This document shows positions 48,329-60,600 of a stretch of 64,000 bases of DNA, piece by piece. Position numbers and translations under genes: made by a program. The stretch is from Daphnia carinata (Eukaryota > Arthropoda > Branchiopoda > Diplostraca > Daphniidae), in contig NC_081334.1 of NCBI RefSeq assembly GCF_022539665.2, positions 7,534,424-7,598,423 of the forward strand, given 5' to 3'. Within the stretch, counting starts at the first letter, position 1, and every line of letters starts with the position of its first letter. The notes under the pieces are model-generated. The model had not been told where the DNA came from and did no database searches. It worked only from the letters and a program-made list of their open reading frames with translations.

Positions 48329-49247
48329 ATGGTAATTTTTTTCCGTGATAGATTCTCTCTGAAAACGAAAATGTTACCTTATTCTTTCATTTTCCGTTTC
48401 ATTAGCCGAAAAACAAGCGTACCAAAAAGTTTGCCACAATGAAACGAATGATATCAGCAAACGACCCCAGAATGTAAGTTAGTGTTGTTTAGCTTTTATA
48501 CTTTGGAATTAAAGTAACCATTGAGTGCCATAGAAAACCAAAAGACAGGCTTTCAAAGCCAAAAGAGAAGAAAATTGATCCCCACGAGTTGAATGTCCAT
48601 CAAGTGTAAGTACAGTTTTTAGTTTGTAGTTTAAACTGTATAATTACGAAATTTTTGTTGTAGTACACAAGCCTCCTCAGCATTGTTCTTCCAATACAAC
48701 ACACAACTTGGCCCACCATATCACATTTTATTGGATACCAACTTCATCAACTTCTCAGTTAAAAACAAAATGGACATTGTACAGTCTCTAATGGACTGTC
48801 TCTATGCAAAATGTGAGTATTGACTAAAGTTAACTTCTGTGATGTGATTTTTTAAAATACTAATTAAAATTTAATTCAATAGGTATACCATACATCACAG
48901 ATTGTGTGATGGCTGAGCTTGAAAAACTTGGACCCAAGTACCGTATTGCTCTCAAGATCATCAAAGATCCCCGATTTGAAAGGTTAACCTGCACCCATAA
49001 AGGCACCTATGCTGATGATTGTATTGTGCAAAGAGTAACACAGGTACACATTCATTCACATTCATTGTTCCATCTTGTAAAAGCAGCTTATCGTTTCTGC
49101 TTTTAGCATAAGTGCTACATCGTCGGCACATGCGATCGCGACCTCAAACGGCGTATTAGGAAAATACCTGGTGTACCACTCATGTTTCTCTCTCAACATC
49201 GTTACACAGTCGAGCGGATGCCTGATGCATATGGAGCCCCTAAGTAA
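48329..49247 (+). CDS. FCF1: rRNA-processing endonuclease FCF1 (UTP24)
   Basis: PIN-domain nuclease of the small-subunit processome that cuts pre-rRNA in the nucleolus. Exons: 48329-48331 (the ATG alone), 48406-48473, 48534-48605, 48664-48812, 48883-49043 and 49107-49247, giving 197 aa, the normal family length. The basic start after Met ([15 protein letters not shown]) matches FCF1. The PIN motifs [26 protein letters not shown] and [11 protein letters not shown] carry the acidic residues of the active site. All introns are GT-AG and in phase. The ATG-only exon is inferred because CACCATG|GTAATT precedes an acceptor that begins the conserved second residue. The poly(A) signal AATAAA is at 49277-49282. 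Confidence 0.92.
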
Positions 49248-49276
49248 TAACCCGTATTGGACTTTTGGAAGTTGAT

Positions 49277-49282
49277 AATAAA
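49277..49282 (+). terminator. FCF1 poly(A) signal
   Basis: AATAAA 30 bp after the FCF1 stop codon, inside the 306 bp convergent interval with cactus. Confidence 0.6.
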
Positions 49283-49553
49283 ACGCTGTGAATCGGTATT
49301 GAAGTAACGTCGCCAAACGTGATAATTTTTTTATTGATTCTGTACAGTACGTCGCACAGTATTGTTTCACGAAACGACTACAACCCATAATATTTCTTTT
49401 TTTTTCCAGAAAGGAAAAAAGTATTTTCATAATTACACAAGTTGTAAAGTGACGCATACATTAGTGTAACGGTTATAGATGCTAATTTAGGCTACCAGAT
49501 GAAGGGCTTCATTCGTCAAGGACGTGTTCTGTAATGAAAACAACAAGAAACCG

Positions 49554-52500
49554 TTAGCCGTTCGTCCTGCCAAAAGATTTTACGTATGTTTTTACTTTGT
49601 CTATTTGGGGCCTCCATGGGGCCGTTAATGACAGATTACTGTCAACATAGTTATCTTCGTCGTCACTTGAGGAGAATTTCTCAAGTGGGCACGGCCTTGT
49701 TTGCGCTCCAAGGTCCGCTAACAGGACAGCAAGAACGGGCGCCGCGGCCATAGCGATTTGGTAGGCTGTATACCCAGAGTAGGTCTCAGCTTCGGTTAGT
49801 GCACCGCATTGTGACACTAGAAAGTGTAACATGGCCGGTTGCCGGCGTTCTACCGCATAATGCAATGCTGTACGTCCGTATTTGCCTTCCTGTAAAACGA
49901 AAACAAGAAGTAAGTCCCCTTGCTCTCTAAACCGATTAAACTAAACGACAAATATGTTCTAATATTTACCATGGCGTTAACGTTGGCCCCAAAACAGCAA
50001 AGCAATTTAGCTATCGAAACATGCCCGTTCATGGCCGCAAGGTGGAGTGGCATCTGACCTGCAACGCAAAAAGGAAAAAGTATTATTTCATCTTCACACT
50101 AGACTGTTAAATCGTTGATTGGCATGCTACTTGTTAGACCGTGACAAAAAAAAAAACCGTTTTTAATAGCAGCTCACTTTTCAAAGTCAGGTGCTGTTTT
50201 TTCCCCCTCTCTTTCTAACAGAAAAGGCACGAGGCCACGTATAAAAAAAGAAAAAAAAAAGGCTGATATAGGGAAATTCCCTTCTCTCTCCCAGCCAACG
50301 TTTTTTACGTGCTCAAGTTATATCATGACAGGAATTAATTTCGAAGTATAGGTCACGGGTATTCCCATCTTCCCCCTCCGAGCTTAGTAAACAAGATTTT
50401 CATTTTAGTTTTGGTGCCACTATAAGGTAAAATTCCGGTGCTTGGAATGCCGTTTTACCCAAAGTTCGAGCGACGACATGCACAGAAAGGAAAGGCTAAA
50501 GGCCACTCCTCATACTCAATAACGAACTACATTTATCTCGGGACGACTAACGTAAATCGCTTGATCGGCAGAAATTACGTATTTTTATGAACCCTGTGGT
50601 AATTTTCACGCTATCACGAACTAAAACACAAGAATGCATATAAACAAATACGTGATAACTTGTTCATCATATACGATCTTCATACGTTCGTACCTACGTT
50701 ACGTTCTTTATCAGACTACCAAATATCAATATGTCTGGATTTGAATTAGCTTTGTTGTTGGCACATACGGATGTTTGCAATATAACATCGTAGATAAGCT
50801 TACGAGATTTTCGTTTCATAAAGAAATTCTCCGGCCAATATGATCGTTGATAATTTAGCGCGTACGTGACACTTCCCCGGGGCGGACGAAAAGAATGCAA
50901 TTCGAAAGAGAAACGAAACACTCGGGAAAAACCAGCTAAGGTATAGACCTGTTCGGCAAACGCTCCAGGTGAAATGCTGGGAAATCCCAGATATGGTAAA
51001 AAGGAAGGTGGTGGGTGGCGAAAATAGGAGGCAAGGTGGTTTCTACATTGGAAGTGACCGTATCGACTGTAACACGAATAACCAGGTCGCAAGGGGGGCT
51101 CTTTTCTTTTTAAATTTAACTCCCTGCGCATTTAGCTTTCTTGCCACCCACCAGACCGCCTCACCCCTGTCACCGTCACGTATCAAATGAGAGTTGGAAA
51201 ACCCCAACATTCTGCACACGTCACGTGGCCTCGATAGTAAAAAAACAAAACACGAAAAATCAACTTCCCTTTTACGAACTTCCTCGACCTTTGCGGAAGA
51301 GATTTTATCATTTTTCCGACAAAACATGACAATTGCTTCTCACGGTTTCTCACCTGGGATTCTCAGATCAATCCTTATGATGCAAAATTTAAATCGGCAT
51401 GAGGCCAATTCGGACAATTACTATGGAATACAACAACCAAAGTGGATACAATGAGTTAAGAGATGTGAGTATCGCATGTCTGAATTTCGCTAGAGGCCAG
51501 GCAATTGTTCTCTGGGTATTTCCAGCCTTATCTTGATGCAATGTGAAAAAAAAATTAAGAAATAAAAAAAAAACGAACTCACACCTCGTCATCATCCTGC
51601 ATTCTAAACGTAGCTCGAATCCATGGAGAAACCGGGAATTCCAAAATACTATCATCACATGCACTCACGCAATAGTGCGATAACAGCCAGTTTCAAGTTC
51701 TGGCGTTCCTTTCTACAGGAAAGGGGATATGGGAAAATCCCACCAAGCACGGCGTCTGTGCCAACATCTCAAAATTGAAGGGTCGTTCCGATTCAAGGAC
51801 AATTTGATCGCACCATATGAGGAAGTTATCTTTACCTTCAAAGACTTCTAGGGTCCCATTTCCCCAATCGCCCTTCCCTTTTCTTCGAAATCCTTGCTCT
51901 TTACGACAAAATATAACTCTTTAAATAGCGGCTTACCATCGTAATTTTTCTGTTCCAGGTCCTGTGGCAAAGGTTGTGGGACAATATGCAATGGTAACAA
52001 CGCTGATTGCCGTTCCTCATTGCTGACGGGCAGTAGCAGGGCATGAGCGCATTCAACGTGTCCATCACGGCAGGCCAGATGTAGAGGTGTATTGCCCAAG
52101 CGATCCCGGAGCAAAACCGATGCCCCTCCTACGACTAGCCGGCGGACAAGCGGAGCCTGATTCGTTAAAACTGCCAAATGTAGCGGTGTCTGCAAATGAG
52201 AAATAAAGCATAAACAAATGCACCATTTTATGTTACATTGGTTTATTTTTTTTTTTAAACATACTTGGAAGTATTTGTTGGGGATTTCCAGTAGACGAGG
52301 GTCAGGTAAAATACGGACCAAACTGAAAACTACTTCGATGAACCCTTGCAGCACCGCTAAATGCAATGGCCTATGTTAACGAATAACATTTAGCATAACA
52401 TACACACACTATTAAGTGTTTACATTAGTTTGAATGCTTACGTGTCTCCATCGTCATCCTGTCTAAGTAGGTCACGCAAAGTTATCCTTCTTGGAAGTTC

Positions 52501-52839
52501 TTTCTGAGGTTTGACTGGGCTTGAACCACTCAAATTATTTTTTTTCTCAGAGTTATAATCCAAGTTGAGCTCACTAACACTGAACTTTGCAGCACTTTTT
52601 AGTTTCATGCTGTCTTGTTCTTCAGACAGATTTATTGAGCTGGATGTTATCACAGCAGAATCTTCATTGACGCTGACTCCAGAAAGAAAGCCAGAGTCGG
52701 AATTTAGCTTAGAGGAGTAATCACACTGTTTGCTTGAGTCTTCAAAAGTTGTTTGATGAGGAAATGAAACCCTCCTGTGGCACTGAGCACCGTCAGCAAC
52801 CACTTCATCAGCTAAGTTGTATTCGTCTGAATGCCACAT
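49554..52839 (-). CDS. cact: Cactus/IkB inhibitor of Rel/NF-kB
   Basis: Holds Rel-family factors (Dorsal/Dif/Relish type) in the cytoplasm until Toll-pathway signalling triggers its degradation. Exons 52442-52839, 52265-52370, 51937-52189, 49970-50058 and 49554-49889 give 393 aa. The N-terminus carries the phosphodegron DSGFLS (residues 48-53) with lysine 44 just upstream as a ubiquitin candidate. Six ankyrin repeats follow (TPLHLAVLQGF, TPLHLAVLTNQ, TPLHLACRDGH, MPLHLAAMNGH, TALHYAVERRQ, YTAYQIAMAAA). The C-terminus has an acidic, PEST-like FSSSDDEDNYVDS with casein-kinase-2-type serines. All introns are GT-AG and in phase. The largest intron, 50059-51936, contains a cluster of Rel sites. 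The 5' UTR probably has another exon near 53.07-53.1 kb. Confidence 0.92.
50271..51741. promoter_or_regulatory. Cluster of Rel/Dorsal (kB) sites in cactus intron
   Basis: Eight matches to GGG-W4/5-CCM, all but one on the plus strand as listed: GGGAAATTCCC (50271-50281), GGGTATTCCC (50357-50366), GGGAAAAACCA (50924-50934), GGGAAATCCC (50979-50988), TGGAAAACCC (51195-51204, minus-strand match), GGGTATTTCCA (51514-51524), GGGAATTCCA (51634-51643), GGGAAAATCCC (51731-51741). My rough estimate for chance occurrence is about 0.2 per 1.9 kb. Negative feedback of Rel factors on IkB genes is well known; use of these sites here is inferred. Confidence 0.7.
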
Positions 52840-53343
52840 ACCTACTTAACCAAAACATGGCAAAAGGATAGAAATACTGGGTTAAATTTCAAAAGAACAA
52901 AAACAAAACAACAAGTTCAATGATTTTGTAAATAACGGAATGAGTGCAAGAGAACGATCGCTGCAGTGCAAGGAGATAAAACGTTCGATATCACAAGAAT
53001 GTTCCATTCGTTCCCGAAATTTTCATACAAATCACACAAATTCACTTTAATTTGCACTTGCTTACCTTTTGATTAGGATTTTGTGATCTCTTGCAAACAA
53101 CACTTTCGATCTGCGAGACCGATGTTATTTTTAGATTTTTAACGGATGTGTCGAAGCAAATTACAACAGTTGGGAGCCTCGTTTACTCATGTGCGTCCTA
53201 GCAAGTTGTTTGTGTCTATTCAGGGCTGTCTGCTGCGGTGGAACTAACTTCGTACACGCAATAGCCGTAGCCCTTTATGTGGCGCAGTCTCCTATCTGGC
53301 AGCGCCAACAGTGAGCTTGTCTCGGCCTTGGGACTTGGGAATT

Positions 53344-53354
53344 TGGTATTTCCC
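53344..53354 (-). promoter_or_regulatory. Rel/Dorsal-type site upstream of cactus
   Basis: On the minus strand this reads GGGAAATACCA, matching GGG-W5-CCM, about 500 bp upstream of the cactus ATG. It is a single site, so chance occurrence is possible. Confidence 0.4.
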
Positions 53355-53399
53355 CGATTCAATGGCCACTACAGTCAATCTTTTATCTGCATTACGGTA

Positions 53400-55350
53400 C
53401 CTCCTCAGGACGTTTTGTTCCACCCCCCCCCCCTCCCATGTACATACTAGGCTGGCCTGCTCATACCGCGGTACTTTTTTTTCAATTTGAAAATCAATCG
53501 TAATTTCTCGGACAGGTCCAAGGATCATCACGCACACCTTTCGTACAAGGGTGAAAACCCAATGCAAAAAACCCTTGTTTTTTGTTGTTGATAGGCATAC
53601 AAAATATGTTTGATGAAAGTGGTTTTCTCCGTGATGGGGGATCGCATTTCGTCACGTTGTCCCGCATGTAATTTCGTGTGTAGGGGCAACAGCGTGCGGG
53701 ATTGTTGTTAGTCGGCTGAAGAAATATCCCGCATCCAAGCACCAAGTGTAGCAAACCATATATGGTCAGTGCTACGAAGCACCGCTATACCTCAGCCATT
53801 GAATTCCATACTATTTCATAACAAGCCAGCAGGAATAAACCCTCGTGTTTCCGCTGAGTCTTCCCTTTTTTCTCGGACCTTGACAGGAAAGTCAACATGG
53901 TTTTTCCTGTCCTTTTCTCCTCTGAAGTAATCATCCAGCCGTGTAATGAGGTTGATCGACTACACGGCGGACTTTCTGACCTTCTCTAAACGAGGGCAAC
54001 TCTAAAGGAGCCGCTAACGTCTACGCTTATCTTTAGAAACAAAAAATTTAGAGATAGCAGGCTGTGCGTTGAACTCGACATTTGTTTTGTTTTGTTTAAT
54101 ATGACTAATGATTTTTCTTCCTTTTTCTGCAGTTATAGGCGATGATGACACAGCGGAAGTTGCTTGATCAAATGTTCCCGTGTTCCCAGTCTTTGTGTAT
54201 TACCGAACGTTGCATCAGTATAAAATGTACAAGTGAATCATAGTTGTCTCATGTATACATTCCTCCAGTTGCGATTTCCGGAAAGGCTTGAATTTTTGCG
54301 AGTCTGAAATGAAAAAAAAGGGGAACAAATTATAAAAAATGAATACATAATTAAGTTGTGAAGAAAAAACGACGAAGGTTTTCAATGAGGTCATTATACT
54401 CCCTCTAGGACTTTACCAAGAAAAATTTTTTTCTTTAGGGCAAACAAGTCTTGTTTGCAAAAGATAAATGTAAGAGGATCGAGGTCTCTAAAGATTCAGT
54501 TTAAACCAGATAGTTTTTCTGGACATCTCCAGACATATCCAGTTTTATTATCGCTCACAACTCAAACGTTTTTACGTTCGTTATTGACATCAATAACAGT
54601 GTGGATTAAATGTTATCATTGAAGATTTGCTTGCATCCTATGAACCGTGTTCATTTCTGCAGTCCAACGATCACATCGAACGCCGATTGGAAAGAAAACC
54701 TACATTATTCTATATCTAACAATTTAAAGATTGATTGTTGACATTCGAGCGAGAGACGCTTTTGATCCATCTTAATTGTATCAAATGATCACTGATGCGC
54801 TACTTCACTTTCTCCTCGAGGCTCGGAGTATACAAAACCATAATGACCGGACGGATGAGACTTTTTGTGTCATTGCGCTCGTTCCGCGGCTACCATAACG
54901 TGTTGGTTGGAATGACAAAAAACAAAAAAATCCCCAAAATTGTTATGTCATCGACCTCTGACAAGGGTTTTTTCCTGGTTTTTTTTCAACCCCCCTTCCC
55001 TTTATGATTGCATTGTTGCAAAATGAAATGCACCAGCTACCTGGGTAACTTTAATCTTTCTGGACTTTTACAATCACTAAACAATTTCCCATTTTATCCA
55101 GTTCAAATAACGTTATCTTTTGAAGTTTGGGCAACTTTTGACGTGCAGACAAAAAAGCAAACAATCAAGGTAACCTTTTTTTTCTGGATGAGTAAGAACA
55201 AAAAAAAAAAATGTCAGTCACGCTTTTTGTTTGTTAGTCAAACTAGAATGAATGTGTACTAATTAGATTTGGAAAACCTGTTCTTTTTTTCCCTTCGAAT
55301 CATTTAAGAGCAGACTCGGAGGGGGGGGCGGCTTTAATTGAAAACGGGGA
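53400..55350. other. Non-coding interval upstream of cactus
   Basis: Probably the promoter region of cactus and intergenic DNA. The short open frames on both strands have no splice partners or motifs. I see nothing definite. Confidence 0.5.
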
Positions 55351-55359
55351 ATTTTAATC

Positions 55360-55679
55360 TCATTTTAGTATCATGATGATGAACGATTGCAAGACACTAC
55401 CGCTATTGCTACCAGTTTCTGTCTGCTTTTGACATTCCTCCGCCATCTTCGGCATTGCTGACGGGGGGAAAACAAAACAACAAAAAAACAGGAAATTCAA
55501 CAGGAGTGTGACAATACAAAGAGAATGACACTAAATAATAGTATAAATAAAAGAAAATACCCTTAAAAGAGGACACTTGTTCTATAGCACGGTTAGCATA
55601 AATGGTTTGCTCGGGAATTTCCAGTTCCCCCTTTTTCTTTGTTTCTTTTTCAGCCAATGCTGCCAAGCGTGAAGAATCA
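55360..55679 (-). CDS. Unresolved small spliced gene candidate, 5' end missing
   Basis: Two coding-looking segments. Exon 55561-55679 encodes DSSRLAALAEKETKKKGELE followed by IPEQTIYANRAIEQVSSFK, with a GTATTT donor in phase 1. Exon 55360-55457 follows a TTTTCCCCCCGTCAG acceptor and in phase reads MPKMAEECQKQTETGSNSGS and ends FIIMILK. No ATG exists in the first exon, which is bounded upstream by a weak acceptor, so a preceding exon would be needed. I do not recognise the protein. It may be a small gene or a chance frame. Confidence 0.3.
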
Positions 55680-55899
55680 CTATGCGACTATATCAATTGA
55701 TTATTCGTTAATTTTCTTCCTTTTACCGCAACAAATTAGGAAAGGCCAAGGTTGCTTCGATTTAAATACGATTAAATCTAACAGACGTCACCTTGTTGGC
55801 AATTTCAATAAGGCGACATTCGTAGGAAAAAAAAAATCGGATTGCAATCTCAAGCTTTTTGTTAAGTGCCTGACGTTGCAAACGCATTACAAGTACTGA

Positions 55900-57600
55900 A
55901 GCAATAATAATAATAGGAGAATCTCTTTGCACGAAGGAAAGAGAAAGATATCCGCCTTGAAAGGAGCAAAAGGATCCGCCTATCCAAGGTTGTTACTATC
56001 GCGACAAGGAAAAACCAGCTGCTTTATTGTTCGCATAATGTGCCTCATCGTCCCAAAATAGACACCCTCTATCTGATCTCTGCACACGATCCAAAAAAAG
56101 AAAAACAAACACGAAAACAGGAAAGATCGAATCCTGTGGGCTGAAGTTGGTTGTCGTTGAATTCGGTTAAGATTAAACCTACTAGAACGCAAGAGCAATG
56201 AAAAGTTAACTGTCGTCTTTTTTTACGAAAGGGAAAAAGATGGGTAAACAAAAAGCAACATGACGATCTACAAATAGTTTCAGAAAAACTGGGCGATGAC
56301 GCAACTACTAACAGTAAATATTCTAGTCGAGTTTCACGATAGTCAGGTGGGAAAACTGGAAAAAAAAAAACTTTCTTTCTCGCATGCTGTTTGTTTGAAA
56401 GAAAAAAAAAACCCACACGTTTGTTGCCTCAGGTAGAGCAAGTGCACGAGAGACCTAATATGACAGAGCCGGAATCAGACTCCCCGACTTGCCCGTTGGG
56501 CCATCACGTGATCGAAAAATAGCTTCGTTGCAGGTGAAATTGCATGGTCAATGAATTCTGAATACAAAGTGCTATAGGATAACACTTTCTATTGTTGGAA
56601 CTTTATCCATTTTAGCACAGGGAAAAATGTCCTTATTTAACTGGTCGATCTGAGATTCGCGTTTAACAGAGGAAAAGGTTTCATTTGGCAAAATCCTTGA
56701 CGTTGGAAATGGAGATAGGTTACTGTTATTGCAACTATAACTGGTCGATGAATATAAATTCGCTGCTGCCAAAGTGCTTGATTTTAAGAGATCGTTGATC
56801 GTACAAGTACGGAATATTTAATATGCAAACGACAGCACGTTGTTTGCGTCTAGCACGAAAGGAAAACGACGTGAGAATTTAGAATTTCCCCTAACGTCTC
56901 TCCTCATTTAGGAGATGCTGTGGGCATATAGATCTAGAACTTGGGGTAAAATTCATAGCTTTATCATTCAAAAATCAATTAGTGCAGTAGATCTATTACA
57001 TTTTAATTGAGGCATTAGTGTTACTGCGTAAAAGACCAAGTCACCATTAACAAATAAGGTCAGGTACTCATGACACATGTTATGATCGGAAAAACCCCGA
57101 ACAACGCCGACTTCCAACTATAGAGCCCTTGTTCAGGTTAAATCTATTGTTATTAGATAAAAAAATCTTTTGAATTCCTAGAAAGGAAATTAAATATTTT
57201 CTAGAAGAAGTTTTTTTTAAAATTCAAGACACGCTCAAGGTAAAGTTTTTCATGAGTCGAAGTCTTGCGAGAAAAACAACTTATTGCTTATTCCCTTAAG
57301 ATTAAAGAACATACAATATGAAATACGTTGAATTCGATTGTCGTCGACAAGATTAGCCTAAACGTCTGAGCTACCGTTGCTGAACGACTCGGTTACAATG
57401 GAATCATCGCGTTCTTATGTCAACAGTTGCAACAAAAGATATCATAAATATGTTAATCATCATGGATACCCCTGTCTACGCATGACAAAGGCTGAAATCA
57501 CACGACGGGGAAAGCCCCTTTTTGAAAAGGAAAAACAAATTTTACAACATCCTACCTTTTTTGTAGTATTTACAATCCGCTAGGCAATCGACCGTGACTT
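55900..57600. other. Mostly non-coding interval upstream of the TUBGCP6 3' end
   Basis: It contains tRNA-like A/B-box sequences near 56450-56520 and 57330-57385 (minus strand). There is also an 80-codon minus-strand frame without an ATG (56570-56820) of serine/asparagine-rich composition. Nothing is firmly a gene. Confidence 0.45.
57330..57385 (-). pseudogene. tRNA-like / SINE-like remnant
   Basis: The minus strand reads ACGGTAGCTCAGACGTTTAG (A-box-like) and CAATCGAATTCAACG (B-box-like) about 30 bases later. The cloverleaf is incomplete. A similar weak candidate lies near 56450-56520. Confidence 0.35.
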
Positions 57601-57620
57601 GTAAAAACCCGGGAGTTTCT

Positions 57621-60600
57621 CTAATTGCTGTAATATTCGTTGTAGTTGAGTTTCATCAAAAGGTCATGAAAATGGGGCTGATGGCTTCGATCTTTCACCT
57701 TTTCTAGAACTGGGAAAAAAACATGCGTTACTGATATTATTTTTATAATCTAAATAGGTCAAGAATATTTACTTAGTCGGATAAACTTGGCATATTCCCG
57801 GGCTTTGGCGCTGATCGAATTGATTTGCGATTGAAGGGCATTCGTGTGGACGTAATTGGCTGCCAGCAGAAGACCACGAAATTTCAGCGCAAGGTTTAGA
57901 GCGTCACGAATAATTTTCAAAAGGGATGAGCTCTTCGGCGTGAGTAATAGCCGTGATTTAGCTCTATGGACGTAATTGGAATGTAATTCGTAGAGGTCGT
58001 CTAGAGACCGAGCTCCATTTTTCTTCAGCTCTGTTAGAAATTCACTCCAGGCAAGAGTAAGAAGCTGATTCATGACATAGTTTTGCAGCGTCTGTACAAA
58101 GTGATAAATCGAATGACGCGCAATGTGAACTGAATGCCAAAGGGAGGGCGGATCCCTCATCAGGTTGACGTAGACGTCTTCAAGCGCCCATGCGGCTAGC
58201 CGTAGTTGCAAAACAAACGAGAATATTTGGCTGTAATCATCCATAACTTCTTCAGTGAGTATTAAATTAAGTGGCCAGCCAACCCTATAACGAAGTGTAA
58301 AACACTCTAAAGCTTCGAGCTGAGAGTTGGATATCGTTCCAGTTGCTTCCTTGATGTAGAAACTCAAACGCGACGCATGATATTCATCAGCGTGGATGGC
58401 GTTGAGTGCGCTTTGCAGAATAAAGTTCATCGATGGTATATTGATGAGTTGATGTATGTGGGTAATCTGACCCAAACGGCGACCAATGTTGCTGACTAGA
58501 CTATGACTGAAGGCACCATTGTCCAGGAACAAATATTGACGCAATGCTTCTAAATGTTGCATGAAACGATGGTCGGGCCCGGTCAACAGAGTCATTAGAG
58601 AGCGGTTGACCATTTGGCACTGGGTACGAATGGGTAATAGTAAACTACGCTGTACAAAGAAAGAAAGTGAAAAATCCCGGATTTCCTCTTCCGATGGTTT
58701 GGCTTGCTGGAGCCAGTCTTTTTTTTCTTGTTCAATTTTTACTATTGGCTGTGGATGGGTCTGGAAACCGAACTGAAACGGGTAAGAAATTGCAACTGGA
58801 TTAGTCCAACTTTTCGGTTCGTAGGGGCTTGTTGTTGGCTGTGTGTCTTCCTCCCGATTGGATTCTGTTTCCTCTTTAGTGTACCGTGGATCTATTCCAA
58901 ATTCTTCCCGTAAAACTTTCGTTTTGATCTCTTCTCGTGTAAGAATTTTCTTTTTACGCCGGGTTGACGAAGCAGAAATTGTCGTTGTAGCCGACGTGGA
59001 TGGCGGAATTAAAGTTGAAGTTGGGGTAGTGATTGATGTTATATCATTAGCGTTATCAGATTGGGGCAGGATAACTATGTTATTCTCTTCATCCATTTCT
59101 CTTTGGTCATTAGCATTCAACTCATCTTCGGACGATTCGACATTCGAATTTTCCTTACTCTCCAAAAGTTGAGTGTATTTAATGAGCAATCTTCTTTTCT
59201 CCTCAGCTTCACGTTTATCGATTTCGTCATGATACTGTTGGATGTCTTCGTCCAATAACTTTTCCTGATATGCAATCTTGTTCTCTTCTGCCCGTTTGAG
59301 TTTCATCTGTTCATCCAACTCGGCTTTGGCTAATGCATGACGCTCCGTACGCTGCCGAGCTCGCTCAATCTGTTTAGCTTCGTTTTCTGCTACAAGTTTA
59401 GCCAAATTGAATTCACGCGTTTCGCGTGCCTGTTGACTTAAATCCTTGACAGGATTAACGAAATCCACCGCCGCTGGGAACTTAAGCGCGTACGTTGCAC
59501 ATTCAAGCCGGATATCGTTCAACTCAGATAAGCTGAGACCAATTCGTAACGACGGTTCCCCGTGTACAAGTTCCTGCGTACACCAACAAGTTTGTCAATG
59601 AATATTTAAAAAATCTAAAAAGAATAAACAACTGTAACTATAAAGAGAACTCACTTTTGCTTGGCAGAGTTGTAAAAGGTGGAGCGTTTTGCCACAAAGA
59701 TAAACGTCATTCAAAATACCCGTGATGGCATCATCCTCTGCAGCTGAGTTTACAAACGGCCCTCCTTCTGCTCGGTTGATGGGCTGAAAGGTGAAGCCAT
59801 TGATCCAACAATGTCTATCACGTTTTGCCAGTTGTTCCTGGTCAATTCGGATAAAAAATTCCTCTTGTGGATCGCAACAAATCCCGCGGTATATCCACTG
59901 CTCCAAGTACCTAAAGCAATTTTTAACATTGAAAATAAAAAATTCAAACCATGCCATAGGAATATCAACTTACAAGAGAAACGGAACGACGCATGCAGCG
60001 AAATACGCCGTCAAAAGATTCCGTTCGTGGTCGTCAACTGTGACTGTAGAAAGATCAACAAGATGTTGAAGAAACGCTGCTCCACGTCCACTACCACCTT
60101 CCCAACCAGGCCAATGCCATAATTGATCCATTATTTTAATTGAAGATGAAAGAGTTTTTAGTTGTTGAACAACTGCAAGCAACGACTGGGACTCGGTCAC
60201 TTCCTCCACCATTTGCTGATAGTATTGTAAGCTTTCTAGTAGCTGGTCACCAAGAGTATTACGTACAGGACCAAATTTTGGATTCCAAATTGCTTTGCTG
60301 AGACGCCGAACCAAAGTGCCACTTTCTACCAGTGGTTGGACTAGATCGGCTAAACAGTCGGTACTAATGCCGTCAATAAATGGATAACCATTCACGCGAA
60401 ATTCATCATCAACGCAGGCAAACGTTTGTGACTCGATGCCTAACATCAAATACTGAATGTCTTTTCGTATTTCATTTTCTTCCATTTTGAAGGTATCTCT
60501 TATTGGTAGGCTTCTATCAACCAAATTAAGATTTTCTTCAAATTGATGACATAGTGTTTCCATGACATGTAAAGGAGCTTGAGAAAAGTAAGGTAATTCT

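Noticed and set aside
56570-56820. Minus-strand ~80-codon open frame ending PTIESVIL
   Set aside because: No ATG near its beginning, no clear splice sites and serine/asparagine-rich composition; could be chance.
57759-57772. TUBGCP6 ending at RLSKYS-stop
   Set aside because: This reads into an intron; the GTAAAT donor at 57772 and the exon at 57621-57709 restore the conserved GCP C-terminus.
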